From assembly GCA_963169105.1 (NCBI GenBank), contig OY720632.1, forward strand, positions 2,480,001 through 2,544,000: a DNA stretch of 64,000 nucleotides. The letters run 5' to 3'. Source of the DNA: Ceriagrion tenellum (taxonomy: Eukaryota; Arthropoda; Insecta; Odonata; Coenagrionidae). The notes under the pieces are model-generated. The model saw nothing but the letters and a program-made list of their open reading frames with translations. It was not told the DNA's origin and did not search any database. Below, one piece after another: positions 1 to 9,607 of this stretch. The position numbers and the translations under genes were made by a program. How positions within the stretch are numbered: the stretch's first letter is position 1; every line of letters starts with the position of its first letter.

Positions 1-261
1 TATCCTCATGCTCCCTCGAGCGGTTATTACACAAACCTCTCATTACGAAACACCTCCCCGCCCTTCTCCGTCCCCTGCCCCCTCCCCGTTGACCCCCGTT
101 GCCCCCCCCCCTCCGGAACTGCCCCTTCCCATCGTACACACAAAAACATGCATTTGCAGAAATGCAAATGTATAGATTCAAAATGTATCGCAGATATACA
201 ATCTAAACACATTTAAACATAAATTTTGTGGGCATAAGGAAATACATAAACTTTTTGGCTC

Positions 262-700
262 AAGGCGTCGTGGTAGTGACGGCCGAGGCGAGCGTTTCAG
301 GCCTCATTTACACTTACCCGTGTTTACATATCACTCAACTACGGGTTAACTATTAAAGATATTGACTTTGGATTTTCTATATTTGGTTTGAAAACATCAT
401 GCCAAAAGACAATGTGAAAGAAAAATTTTCATCCCTCTGGGTTAGTGATAAAACTTACTTGAACTTAGGCAAACAAAAACTCACTTCTCAGCCAGATATT
501 TGAAAATCAGAAACTGTCAATCTCTGGCGACATCTTTCTTCTATACGATACGTAAAGAACATCCATCATTACTCGTTTTTGATGTCACAATCGTTAAAAC
601 GGTGGACCCTTGCACGCTAACCCAGAAGGATAAAAATTTAAAATAAAAATGGAAATGAGTCCTGAAACGCTCCCCTCGGCCTACACTACCATGAGGCCTT
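262..700. mobile_element. TIR element (MITE-like), ~440 bp
   Basis: The two ends form a 50-bp inverted repeat: 262-311 against the reverse complement of 651-700 matches at about 43 of 50 positions. Both ends begin AAGGC and share TGGTAGTG, GGCCGAGG and AGCGTTTCAG. The A+T-rich interior shows no coding capacity, so this looks like a non-autonomous DNA transposon. I could not define a target-site duplication, and the superfamily is unknown. Confidence 0.7.
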
Positions 701-975
701 AAAATTCGACGAGCGTGTTGCATTTCGAAGAGGCGCCGCAACGGCGCAGACAGTCCTCGACGTGCTGGCACACGTGGTGGAGGAGGATGCGGCCAGATGA
801 CACAGGAGACGGAGGAATACCGACGCGCATCTCCGGGTGGGAAGGCTCTCCCTGCCGAAGGTGGAGGCCGATAGGAAAAGAGAGTTCAACGGGCGAATGC
901 GTGTGACGGCGACGAAGGCGTCCATCAGATGCGGCCTCCCGCTCCCCTTTTCCGCCTATATTTCGTAGCAATTCC
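701..975. other. GC-rich stretch, no supported gene
   Basis: This GC-rich, CpG-containing segment directly follows the right end of the TIR element. Frames of about 60-90 codons are open on both strands, but none carries a recognisable domain and none is clearly better than the others, as expected from GC-rich sequence. It could be an exon or promoter fragment, but nothing here shows that. Confidence 0.3.
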
Positions 976-1363
976 ATTGCATTCGAACATAATTTCTTCC
1001 AAAAGAGAAATAATCAATTTCTCATTACAAAAACTGCTTTGAAGACATCACGTCGAGTCCAATATCCGAAAACAAAGTAACTCATTCCCATTTCGATATT
1101 CAATGTCATTTTTTTTAGAAAAGCCAATGTAATTTCGAATACCACACTGAACACTCTGGTCATAATATGCCATGGTTAAGGGAAACATTAACATATAATA
1201 ATGTATCATTTCCATTGCTGCCAGTACGTTGAATCCATGGCACAATCAAATTCTCATAAATAAAATGTGGTCCAAGATTCTTTTACGAAATACTTTAAAA
1301 TATCATTAAAACGTGCACTCAATGACCTGTGATTACCTCGCGAGTCGCCATGATATTGCCCCC

Positions 1364-1400
<37 letters not shown>

Positions 1401-1890
1401 GCTATCTTCGGCACATTCGAATGTTAAAATCTTGCTAGCATGCCAAGCGTCATCGTTTTTCACCCATTACAATACAAAGAAGCATGTTTACGGGAATGGC
1501 ATACATGCTCAACGCCCTTGTTTGTTATTTTTCTGCTCTAATTACAGCAACATTTGGACAATGAATGGGGATATCTGCTAGTGCTGGCATTTTAAAATCA
1601 ATGGCTACGATAAATGCTGTGACGAATGAAAAAAATGACGCTAAAACTACGCAATACGAAATAGAATTGGGATGCATGAACAAAGTGATGAATTATGGTT
1701 TTAATTAATCACAGGTTCTTAAGGAATTATTAGGACCACATACAATGAAAAATACCTCTAGTATAAGAGATATCAGCATCATTGTATCCTTACTCATAAG
1801 AACAGCCATAACAAATTTGTGGATGACCGTGTAACGGCCTAATCAAGAAGCCTATCTCGTAGCAACTTTCTTTTATCAAGACAAAGTCCG
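976..1890. other. A+T-rich non-coding, with (TC)n at 1369-1396
   Basis: No coding frame, RNA gene or repeated element was recognised. The only structure is a pure CT dinucleotide run of about 14 units at 1369-1396. Confidence 0.5.
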
Positions 1891-1932
1891 ACCATGATGA
1901 CTACGTATCAGACCGTGGTACACACGTATCAA

Positions 1933-1964
1933 CCACGGCTCCTCGCCGTCGACGACGGCCGTGG
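1933..1964. repeat. GC-rich hairpin
   Basis: CCACGGC at 1933-1939 pairs with GCCGTGG at 1958-1964, and the sequence between (CGTCGACG) is itself nearly palindromic. The surrounding 1900-2100 is unusually CpG-rich compared with the A+T-rich flanks. It may be the subterminal part of a decayed DNA transposon that includes the short frame at 2177. Confidence 0.45.
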
Positions 1965-2176
1965 ACAACACGACCCTCTTCAAGCCACTACACGACGTCG
2001 TTCCGTACGCGTACGTGCCCTTGTGATCGCTGTTGTCGCTTATGACCCTTGTTCATACATGCCGACGCGCGGCCGTTGCGACTCAGACTTGTGCATGCGC
2101 ATAAGTTATTTATTTCAGTGTTTTTCAGGGTTTGTGATGTATAGCAACCGACTGTTTGTTGACTGTGTTAATTGAA

Positions 2177-2275
2177 ATGGCTGAATCAGTTCCAGAAGGA
2201 GATATCTGCGATTTGGATGTCGAAGTATTAATTACAGTAGCAGAAGAACGACGCCTCTTTTTGCCTTGCAAATGA
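2177..2275 (+). pseudogene. Short ORF resembling the N-terminus of a MADF-type transposon protein
   Basis: This 32-codon frame starts MAESVPEGD and continues DLDVEVLITVAEERR before ending in a TGA. The acidic leader followed by a hydrophobic LI-x-x-V-x-x-R helix resembles the first helix of MADF (Myb/SANT-like) DNA-binding proteins, which PIF/Harbinger transposons carry alongside their transposase. The expected W-containing continuation is missing, so if the resemblance is real this is a truncated relic. A diverged copy of its leader (2105-2170) occurs at about 3990-4055, which supports repeat origin. Confidence is low because only about 15 residues carry the signal. Confidence 0.25.
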
Positions 2276-4140
2276 AACAAATATAAACAGAGCATCCTTG
2301 TTTGGTAATCCATATTGGCAGAATATACAGTGTAGCAAATTTTTTAAAGGTCGTCCTATACACGGCACAAGTCGTGTTCCCCACGGCGCGAGTTCAACAA
2401 TGCAGGGCACCGCACGGCGCACGGCGTTAAGTCGATTCGTGTGAACCTAGCCTTATTCAGCACCATTACTAACTAGTTGAACTCCTAACAATGGGCGCAA
2501 CAAGGCAATCAAAAATGAATTGACTTTCTCAGAGCGAAATAAAATGTATTTCCATTGAGGTAAGTCGACCCTATGTGGGCGGGATTGGATCCCTCAACCC
2601 TAACCAACGTCGGGAGAAAATAAGGCCAGAGTTGTCTCCTGGCAAGGTCGTTCGACTGCGACGCATTTCCTCACTCTCCACACGGTTGGTTTCCGCCGGT
2701 ATTAAAGGTGACCGAGAGCTGTATTCATCACGAATGGTGCTCCAACCAAGAGTTTAATATTAATCCAAGCCCCCTCGATTAATTTGGCGGAGCTTATACT
2801 CAAAATAAAGGAAAGCAACCTCACACAGTAATATAAGGTTTGACCCAAAGGTTATTTTGGTAAATGGGCGTCGCAGAGACCATTTCAGGAATAGCATTCG
2901 GCTCAGAAAGGGAATAGGAAGTAGAAACAGCTCATACTCTTCTTGAAAAGTTTCGATACTTGGAAATGTCATATGCTACTGAGATGGATTGGCTGTTTAT
3001 AATAAAATAAGAATAATACCCTTAAGTTCTTTCGAGGTATAAAAGATTTAAACATCCCAAAAAATAGTACTTCTTCGCCATCTTGCAAGCATGAGAAGGA
3101 AGAGCGCTGAAAAGGTGGGCTACCTGAAATAGCCTTCCACTGCCACACGAGAATCAGATCAAAATATCTGTATAATTGTTCGACAGCGCCGTGGGATATA
3201 ATTTGGCTCCGCTAGGAAAGAGGAAGAAGAAATAACGCTTAGGTATTTGCAATAATATTTCGTGTAACAGCTCGCATGGCAGGCATAAGGGAGTCCCATG
3301 AGGCAATGCCATATCCAAATTGAGTGTTGCTGACCCAAAGAACTATCTTTCCAACGATGGAGCAACGATCAAGCTATATCAGAAAAAAGAGCAAAACTGA
3401 GACCTAGAAATAGAATTTTCCCGAGAATATGGTTCGTAGCAAAAGCGGTTAAAGCCAAATTTCATAGAAAACACGATACCTTCCGTCGTCAAACTTTTAA
3501 ATTTGCTCGGGTATTTTCAACTACTATAAATATTCATTTGATATTTTCAAACCCACTATTACTATAGGTCTTAAGTGCGTTTTTACACTTCAGCGGTAAG
3601 TTGCCATGAGAATTATTTAAGGGCCATCATATGAGTCTACGGGTTAATTTGGAAAATAACATTTATTTAGCATAATTAATAATAAATATAAACTATCCTT
3701 GGTTCATTTAATGGTTTCTAACACTTGACGCAATGAACTGTAGGCGTCTATGCATGTCTAAGCCCGTGTTAGCTACACACTATTGGCTCCATAGGTGAGC
3801 TCACGGAGACGGGAATGAGAAAATGCAAGTGTCTATAATTTTTTTATGAGCGCGTTTATGAATTGCCATGGGATTACTTTTAAAGGATAGATATTTGGGT
3901 TCGTATACATCATGAGTAAATGTTTCAATCCATACTGAGATAGAGTACTTGAGTAACGTTATAAAACATATTTTTTAAGTTTAAAATTAAGCAAAAATAT
4001 TTATTTCAATGTTTTCCTGGCTTTTAGATGTATATCAACGGATTGTTTGGTGACTTTGTCACTTCTTAAATTAACACAGTCACCAAAGGGTAGTGTGACC
4101 TTGTGTTACATATGCAAATAAGTGCAAAAAAAAGTACAAA
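2276..4140. other. Non-coding; partial repeat near 3990-4055
   Basis: No gene seen. The segment around 3990-4055 (ATTTATTTCAATG, GATGTATATCAACGG, TTGTTTGGTGACT) is a diverged version of 2105-2170, so an old repeat runs through both. The rest is A+T-rich sequence without recognisable features. Confidence 0.4.
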
Positions 4141-4231
4141 AAATTATCTCTCGTTCTTTGCATCATCAAAGTACGTTGCATAGGCTCGTGCGAGAGCAAA
4201 CGATGGGGGTCGATTATGTTATTTGCACAGT
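4141..4231 (+). repeat. 91-bp dispersed direct repeat, copy 1
   Basis: From AATTATCTCTCGTTCTTTGC to TTATTTGCACAG this matches 6371-6461 in the same orientation with only about three substitutions. Flanks on both sides are unrelated. It has no coding content or obvious terminal repeats, and may be part of a larger dispersed element. Confidence 0.7.
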
Positions 4232-4689
4232 TATTCTATTTAAAATTATCAAAGAAGACAATTTTAAATACAATAATTATCTTTGAAAAAGACTAACCGT
4301 TAAAATGAATCGCATTTCATTGCTCTAAAATAATTATTGGCAGAGCTATAAATCAAAATATTCTGGACATACATTTCCCGTGAAAATGTGAAAAAATATA
4401 AATGCGCATAAATCACTCAAATGTTTGTCTCACACTTGTTGCAAGTTACTCCGTTAAAGTCACACATAGACGTATGCGGCCGTATACCTATTTTGAGCAA
4501 AATGTACGGCCCAAAAGCACAATCGTTAGTTGAACTGAGGTGGAATGAAACAATTAATTACAGCAAATAAGAGTAAAAAGGCCCTCAAATGTAGCACAAG
4601 GTCGTGAATAAATGCTAAACTTTTTTTAAGAACACAGCGAGTGCATTTCCCACACTTTTCTCAGAGCTACTAAATGTAAGTAGTGTTAT

Positions 4690-5340
4690 CCGCCCAAGTC
4701 GTGATATATCGTGGGGATTACACATACAGAACATATGAGGCGCAGCATTAAAGAAACAAGGTTTTGTTAAACGTACAATAGGAATGTCCTCGGATGAAAA
4801 CGTCAAAGAGAGATGCTACTTCGCTCTGGTTAGGCCACACCTCTCGTTAGGCCACGCGAGCATTTGGGACCCTGGTCAAATAAATTTAACCAAAATTATT
4901 AATAAAATACAAAGGAAAGCAGCGCGCTTCGTTAAAAACTGCTACGAGCGTACATACAGTGTCTCACAACTTTTAGAGGGATTAAGGTGGGAGACCCTAG
5001 AGACTCGGAGGCTACAAGCTAGGCTTAGGTTGCTTGAGAAATTGAGAACTGATATTTTTCAGAGCGACAAAGAGGATATAATCATGACTCCTCACTATAT
5101 CCCTAGGTCTGACAGATGCGATAAAATGAGATAGATACACTGCCGAACAGATAGGTACAAGAACTCGTTCTTTCCGCGAACAATAAGCGACCACAATAAA
5201 TACTGAGCTCCACTATATACACTTCTATAATACATGTCACCATTTCATCTCCAAAAATGACTGACACATTTACACGGCTGGTGACTTAACACCCCCTGCC
5301 ACACGCCCAAGCGGCGGCTCGCAGGGTATTATGTAGAAGT
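4690..5340 (+). pseudogene. CR1/Jockey-like LINE, 5'-truncated 3' end (RT C-terminus and 3' UTR)
   Basis: The plus strand encodes the C-terminal region of a non-LTR retrotransposon polyprotein, downstream of the RT catalytic core. An open stretch runs 4784-5134 and includes CYFALVRPHLS, IWDPGQ, KIQRKAARFVKNCYERTYSV, LLEGLRWETLETRRLQARL and HYIPRSDRCDKMR. The RKAARFV / LGW-like / LExRR / RSD pattern is typical of the CR1 and Jockey groups. Upstream, ISWGLHIQNI reads in the same frame but is broken by a TGA at about 4737. After the coding end come the conserved 3' UTR (GGCTGGTGAC, CACGCCC, GGCGGCTCGC) and the terminal GTAGA-type tail. The endonuclease, palm motifs and 5' end are absent, as expected for a 5'-truncated insertion. 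At least five other pieces of this family lie in the window. Confidence 0.85.
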
Positions 5341-5349
5341 CCATCCATC

Positions 5350-5886
5350 TCGGATGCTACCGCTGGTACGCGTGGGAGGAGGAGGTGGAGAGGAGGGGAG
5401 GAGATGAAGGGGGAAGGGAGATGAAAGGGAGGGGATTCGGGTAACTGGAGTGTGGCGCGGTGCACGGGTCGATATCCCCGATTGGAATGAAACCCCCGAG
5501 TCGAGTGAAATGAATCGGCGTCGCGAGTCGTCGCCTTCGCGGTTTCCTTTGCTTTCCCCCTCCACTACCTCCTACCACTACCCCCCCACCCCCTTCCACA
5601 CCCTCCCGTCACGGAGGAAGGGCGAATCCATAAAGGGGGCGGAGAGGAGAGAACAAAAGTGCGAATGGCGAGAGTAACAGCCGATGCCAGGGAAGTGAAA
5701 ATAGTTTTGGAGTTGGTCAGCCGCCTCTTGGATCCGAGCGATTCAAACGCATCTCGCATCGATTCGCATTCAATTCACTCTCCACCCGCATCAATGTTTG
5801 TCTATTTATTCCATCGATCTTTCTTATATAACTCTCCGCGAAATTTCATACCACCCCCGAATAGAAATCGTAGACCCGCCATAATT
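5350..5886. other. GC-rich purine/pyrimidine island
   Basis: A purine-rich block (GGAGGAGG/GGGGAGG type, about 5365-5450) is followed by CpG-rich sequence and a pyrimidine block (CCCCCCACC, 5545-5620). Frames open on both strands are low in complexity and carry no domain. It may be regulatory or simply mutationally biased; no gene is supported. Confidence 0.4.
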
Positions 5887-5899
5887 TTAATTGAAAGGA

Positions 5900-6211
5900 T
5901 TGGATTGGATGTTTATGGGAGGCGACCGACGGCTAATGTCATTTGCGCCATCGGGGGATAGGGTGTAAGGGAGGAAGGGTGGATAGAAACCCGGCGTCGG
6001 CATTAGCCTGCTCTTTACAAAAGGCGCCAAGGTGAAAACGATTTAACGTCTCATCTGACAGACGGAGTACTGTACTTTAAGTTCCCTCCACAAGACACTC
6101 AAGTATGGATCGGGTTTCATCTGAAAAACATCCTTCTCTGCAGTGATTTGAACCCTGGCCGCCCGTGTGGTAGGCGAATACTCTAGCCATACCACACCGA
6201 CCCGACCCCTC
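5900..6211 (-). mobile_element. tRNA-derived SINE, copy 1 (13-bp TSD)
   Basis: Read on the minus strand, the 5' head has a polymerase III box A (TGGCTAGAGTA) and box B (GGTTCAAATCA) separated as in a tRNA, followed by a ~240-bp body and a short TCCAATCC-type 3' tail. It is flanked by a perfect 13-bp direct repeat, TTAATTGAAAGGA, at 5887-5899 and 6212-6224. This is the target-site duplication of an L1/RTE-type retrotransposition. The body matches the plus-strand copy at 11194-11497. SINEs borrow a partner LINE's machinery; the partner cannot be identified from the tail here. Confidence 0.9.
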
Positions 6212-6370
6212 TTAATTGAAAGGAATAATCCTAGATGGAGCATGAATTATGAAAACGTAGCGTTATATATTGCAAAATAATTCATAATTTTATGAGAAAA
6301 CGGTCGAATTTTTCCTAGCGTTCTACTCAACTTCCGTTTACAGGCACTGCGTTGAAAGAAAAAGTTAAGA

Positions 6371-6461
6371 AAATTATCTCTCGTTCTTTGCATCATCGAA
6401 GTACGTTGCATAGGCTCGTGCGAGAGTAAACGATGGGAGTCGATTATGTTATTTGCACAGG
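6371..6461 (+). repeat. 91-bp dispersed direct repeat, copy 2
   Basis: This matches 4141-4231 almost exactly and in the same orientation, 2.2 kb away, with unrelated flanks. The sharp right edge is GCACAG in both copies. The insertion mechanism is not evident. Confidence 0.7.
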
Positions 6462-7990
6462 GCGCCAAGAGAGTTTCATAAATTTAATTCTTAGATACTG
6501 AACAAACCGAAAGAGAGATACCTGAGGCTCTTATCCAATTTCTCACAGTTGGCTAAGAATATATCATCTCGAAGCGACTTCGTGGCTAATCACATGCAAT
6601 TTGCTAGACTTCCGGAAACATTTTAATGAGAGGAGAGATTGCCCAAAAGCCTTTTAATTTATCTTTCCATAATGCTAGTCGTCAAATTGGACAATCTTTA
6701 CGGACAAGGAAACGGCCTCACGCACACTCATGAATTTTATATGCATACAATGAACTTGCGAGAGACTCTTTTAAGAGAGACTTTGCCCCTCGATCACCAT
6801 CAGTGCGACCAACTGCTCATATCTGTCTCGAAGATTCCGAGGTTTTTTCCGTGATTAGTTCACTGAGAGGTGCATTTGCCTAACAAAGCCATCACGTCAC
6901 TTTTATGGGTCTTTTTAAGCATTTTTTTTCAATTCATCTACTAACAACGAGTTATTCGGTAAAAAGTACCGCGCGGCCAATTACGCAGTTCTTTGAACGG
7001 TAATAAATGACCTCAAAAATGTTTTCATGTGCGACTGAAAGTCTTTTCGCTGCTTGCCCGTTCCGCTTCTTCCTTTTACCAAATCCCTTTCCACATGCCT
7101 TAAGGCCAGAACGTGTTTTCGCGTGACATTCCACGCCGCTCCGAAAAATTATTTTCGATATCTCTCTGCCTCAGTCTCGAGGCGAAGAGAACAATGGATC
7201 AATGAAGGCTTTCGGTTGTTTCCTCTCCAAAGCAGCCTTTTGGCCGAAACAGTGGAGGTGGTTCCGTCCGAATGCCTGAATCCACTTGCCCTTCGGATCT
7301 CGGGAGTGAGGTGGTGGAGGAAGACTAACTGATGCTAGGAATTGGAGCCAGAAGGAAGTATCGCGAGCATACTTTTTATTTTCATCACTAATTGCCTTTC
7401 GTGGGGTCGAGAAGAAAAGCAGAGGCAGTCACAGAGAAGACTAAATTTCAGAGAGACTCATATATTGGCGTCGAGCACAAGCATTGCGTCTTTCCGAGTG
7501 CTCGAAAGTTTGGTAAACGTCCTTCAGGGACACGATGGAATCCCAGGAGAGTATACACATTATGCCAATTATATGGGATTGGAAACGATTAGCTTGTAGT
7601 AGTGTCTGTCTAGGCTACGTCGAAGGGTGTGATTATTTGGTACGACCGCACTCAAGATTGAAGCGTCATGCTTGCGCTACCTTCACGTCATGCGTGCACC
7701 ACGGTATGGTTAAGGAGATCTACATCAGTTGTGATGAATTGACCGTAGCTTTTTATCCGAGTAAATTTCGCCTTTCCGAAATTTCAATGCCATATAAAAC
7801 GCTCCTAGGCAATTAATGATTCCAGGTGTTTTTAATAATTTGATTAGACAGATAAAATCTCAATTAGATGCCATATCTTCGCCACATTCGGAAAAGGATG
7901 ACTCACTAGGTCCATATTACGAATAGTAGACGCTTAGAAAAAAGCGCGTCACTCACTTTTTAAGTGCTAAAAAAGGTAAATGAATAGCTA
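6462..7990. other. Non-coding, nothing recognised
   Basis: Several frames of 60-93 codons are open on the plus strand between 7050 and 7820, overlapping one another in different frames. None has a recognisable domain or motif, and I do not support any of them as a gene. No repeat shared with the rest of the window was noticed. Confidence 0.4.
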
Positions 7991-7992
7991 TA

Positions 7993-8052
7993 TATCATGG
8001 AGTAAGTATATATTGAGTGGCAAAGAGATAGGGAGATTCGGATATGAGTTTT
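7993..8052 (+). mobile_element. Solo terminal fragment of the 8.2-kb TIR element
   Basis: CATGGAGTAAGTATAT followed by GAGTGGCAAAGAGATAGGG and GGATATGAGTTTT repeats the left end of the element that begins at about 8156, in the same orientation. It matches for about 55 bp and then stops. It is either a separate truncated copy or a local duplication of the left end. Confidence 0.7.
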
Positions 8053-8155
8053 GTAACTTGCTCACTGTAAGATCAGCGACCTTAATCTCTTGATTTCATA
8101 TTGTGTGCACTCCCATTCACACTCAACTCATGCGCACCCCTTATTAAATTAAAAC

Positions 8156-8776
8156 TTATATGATACAGTAAGTATATATAGAGTGGCAAAGAGATAGGGA
8201 GATTCGAATATGAGTTTTTAAATAATATTTTGGCCGATAGATGAAATAGGTGTCGAATCTGCACGACAAGCCATTACAAATGAGCTTTGGCACACGGCCA
8301 CTTCATTTAGTGTCGCATTACTCACATGATGTTCTTATGATGATTTCGGTGCCTGAATGTTTACTAATCGACCCATAGCAACGGAAACTAATCTTATTGA
8401 GTCGTCGAGACCAAATTAAACATGTACTTTAATGCGTATTAATAAGCATCGTCTGTAATGAATCGAATTCACGTAAATATGATAAGACACGCGATTACCA
8501 AGCACGGAGTAGAATATTTACCGATGTATCATAGCAACGACAAAACAATTGATGCTCGATTAAAAGCACACAACAGCCATGGTAAATCCACTCTTCTGTA
8601 TGTTGATGCAAAATCACCGAGTACCGTTAGCGCCTCCAAGTGGCCTTTTCCGTAAGCCAAAATTCTTCCTTCCCTAAGGTGGTGGCACCTGAAAAATTCT
8701 TCCCAAAGCTTTCCAAAATTTAGGTCCAGTTTTTAGCATTGCTTTGCCACTCTATATATACTTACTCTATGGTATT
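8156..8776 (+). mobile_element. ~600-bp TIR element with conserved 65-aa frame, copy 1
   Basis: The left end GTAAGTATATATAGAGTGGC (8162-8185) is repeated inverted at the right end (8742-8766, with the outer bases TCTATGG to 8773). An inverted copy lies at 49933-50545. The interior carries an open frame at 8458-8655. No transposase is visible, so it appears non-autonomous. Divergence from the partner copy is very uneven: about 12% in the first 135 bp, about 4% over 8300-8444, one substitution over 8445-8710, then high again to the end. Confidence 0.8.
8458..8655 (+). CDS. Hypothetical 65-aa protein within TIR element
   Basis: The frame begins MNRIHVNMIRHAITKHG and ends SASKWPFP before TAA. 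The product would be small, basic and histidine-rich, with no signal peptide, membrane segment, zinc-binding pattern or transposase motif that I recognise. The minus-strand copy at 50046-50243 encodes the same protein with one change, Tyr20 to Cys. It lies inside a repeat rather than near host genes. Against its being a real gene, it is short, has no recognised homologue, and the conserved DNA block runs about 55 bp past the stop codon, which points to gene conversion or a conserved non-coding function as much as to protein selection. I give no function. Confidence 0.25.
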   Translation: MNRIHVNMIRHAITKHGVEYLPMYHSNDKTIDARLKAHNSHGKSTLLYVDAKSPSTVSASKWPFP

Positions 8777-9119
8777 AAATAACTCTTTCTGAGTCAGTAT
8801 TCCAAGCAATGTCACTTGAGTCTGCTGTAGCGAGCCCCTGAGACAATGTTTGTGAGGCTAGTTTTTCGACCTATTAGATTTTTTCGATAGCGTGCGGCGT
8901 AGAATTTTTTTCTGCTGGTAAATGTGCGTCGGACGTGTTTGATATGTTTTCTAACACTTATAAAGAACATGCCTTGTAAATAACTCAAGTTTCTCAGTGA
9001 TATCTGTGATTCATACGCGACGATATGTCGATCGAAGACATTCAAATCCCGGGCCGGGTTTCCACGTCCAGAACTGAAGAAAACGCTCATTGCATTGCTC
9101 ATCGCTTGGTAGTGATCAC

Positions 9120-9607
9120 TCAGAGTACATCGCTGAGCATCAATTGGTGAACCAAGTCTTCTACCAACGTTTTTAGAAACTTTTTTGCGATATTGTTCGC
9201 ATGAAACAGCCCGATTTGTGAGGGAGTGGGGATTGCTTCTTCCACCATGTCAGTGCTCCAGCCCACACGGCCATTTCTGTGCGTGATTTTTTGGCGAAGA
9301 CCGCATGACACCGCTTCCTCACCTGCCCTACTCACCAGATCTCGCATCTGTTTATTTCTTTTGTTTCTCATGGATGAAAAGAGAGGAAGGGAAACGACAT
9401 TCCGGAGGTGTAAAAAGAATCGAAGGCGGCGCTGCGAGGCATCGGAATGGACGAGTACAAAAGGTGTTTTGCGCAGTGGGAAAAACGTTTGAACCAGTGT
9501 ATTAGTGTTAATGGAGAGTATTTCGAAGGTGACTAAAGTTTGTTTCTCGAAAAAATAAATTCTGTATTTTTAAAAAATGGTGTCCAGTTATTTCTGGGTC
9601 CTCCCTC
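9120..9607 (+). pseudogene. mariner-type transposase remnant (C-terminal half)
   Basis: Pieces in different plus-strand frames match the C-terminal half of mariner-family (Tc1/mariner, DDD) transposases: FHHVSAPAHTAISVRDFLAK at about 9238-9300, LPHLPYSPDLASVYFF at about 9308-9357, and MDEYKRCFAQWEKRLNQCI followed by EYFEGD at about 9449-9533. At least two frameshifts and several stops break it. In the third catalytic block the expected Asp after SPDLA-x-x is Tyr (SPDLASVYFF), so the copy is dead on that count too. The right end at 9577-9607 (CCAGTTATTTCTGGGTCC) resembles a mariner terminal repeat. The N-terminal DNA-binding half and left end are not recognisable. Confidence 0.8.

Noticed and set aside
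1369..1396. CT dinucleotide run as a GAGA-type regulatory site
   Set aside because: A pure microsatellite is the simpler explanation, and no promoter features lie beside it.
7054..7816. Cluster of plus-strand frames that could be exons
   Set aside because: The frames are mutually overlapping and unrelated, with no domain and no convincing splice-site arrangement.
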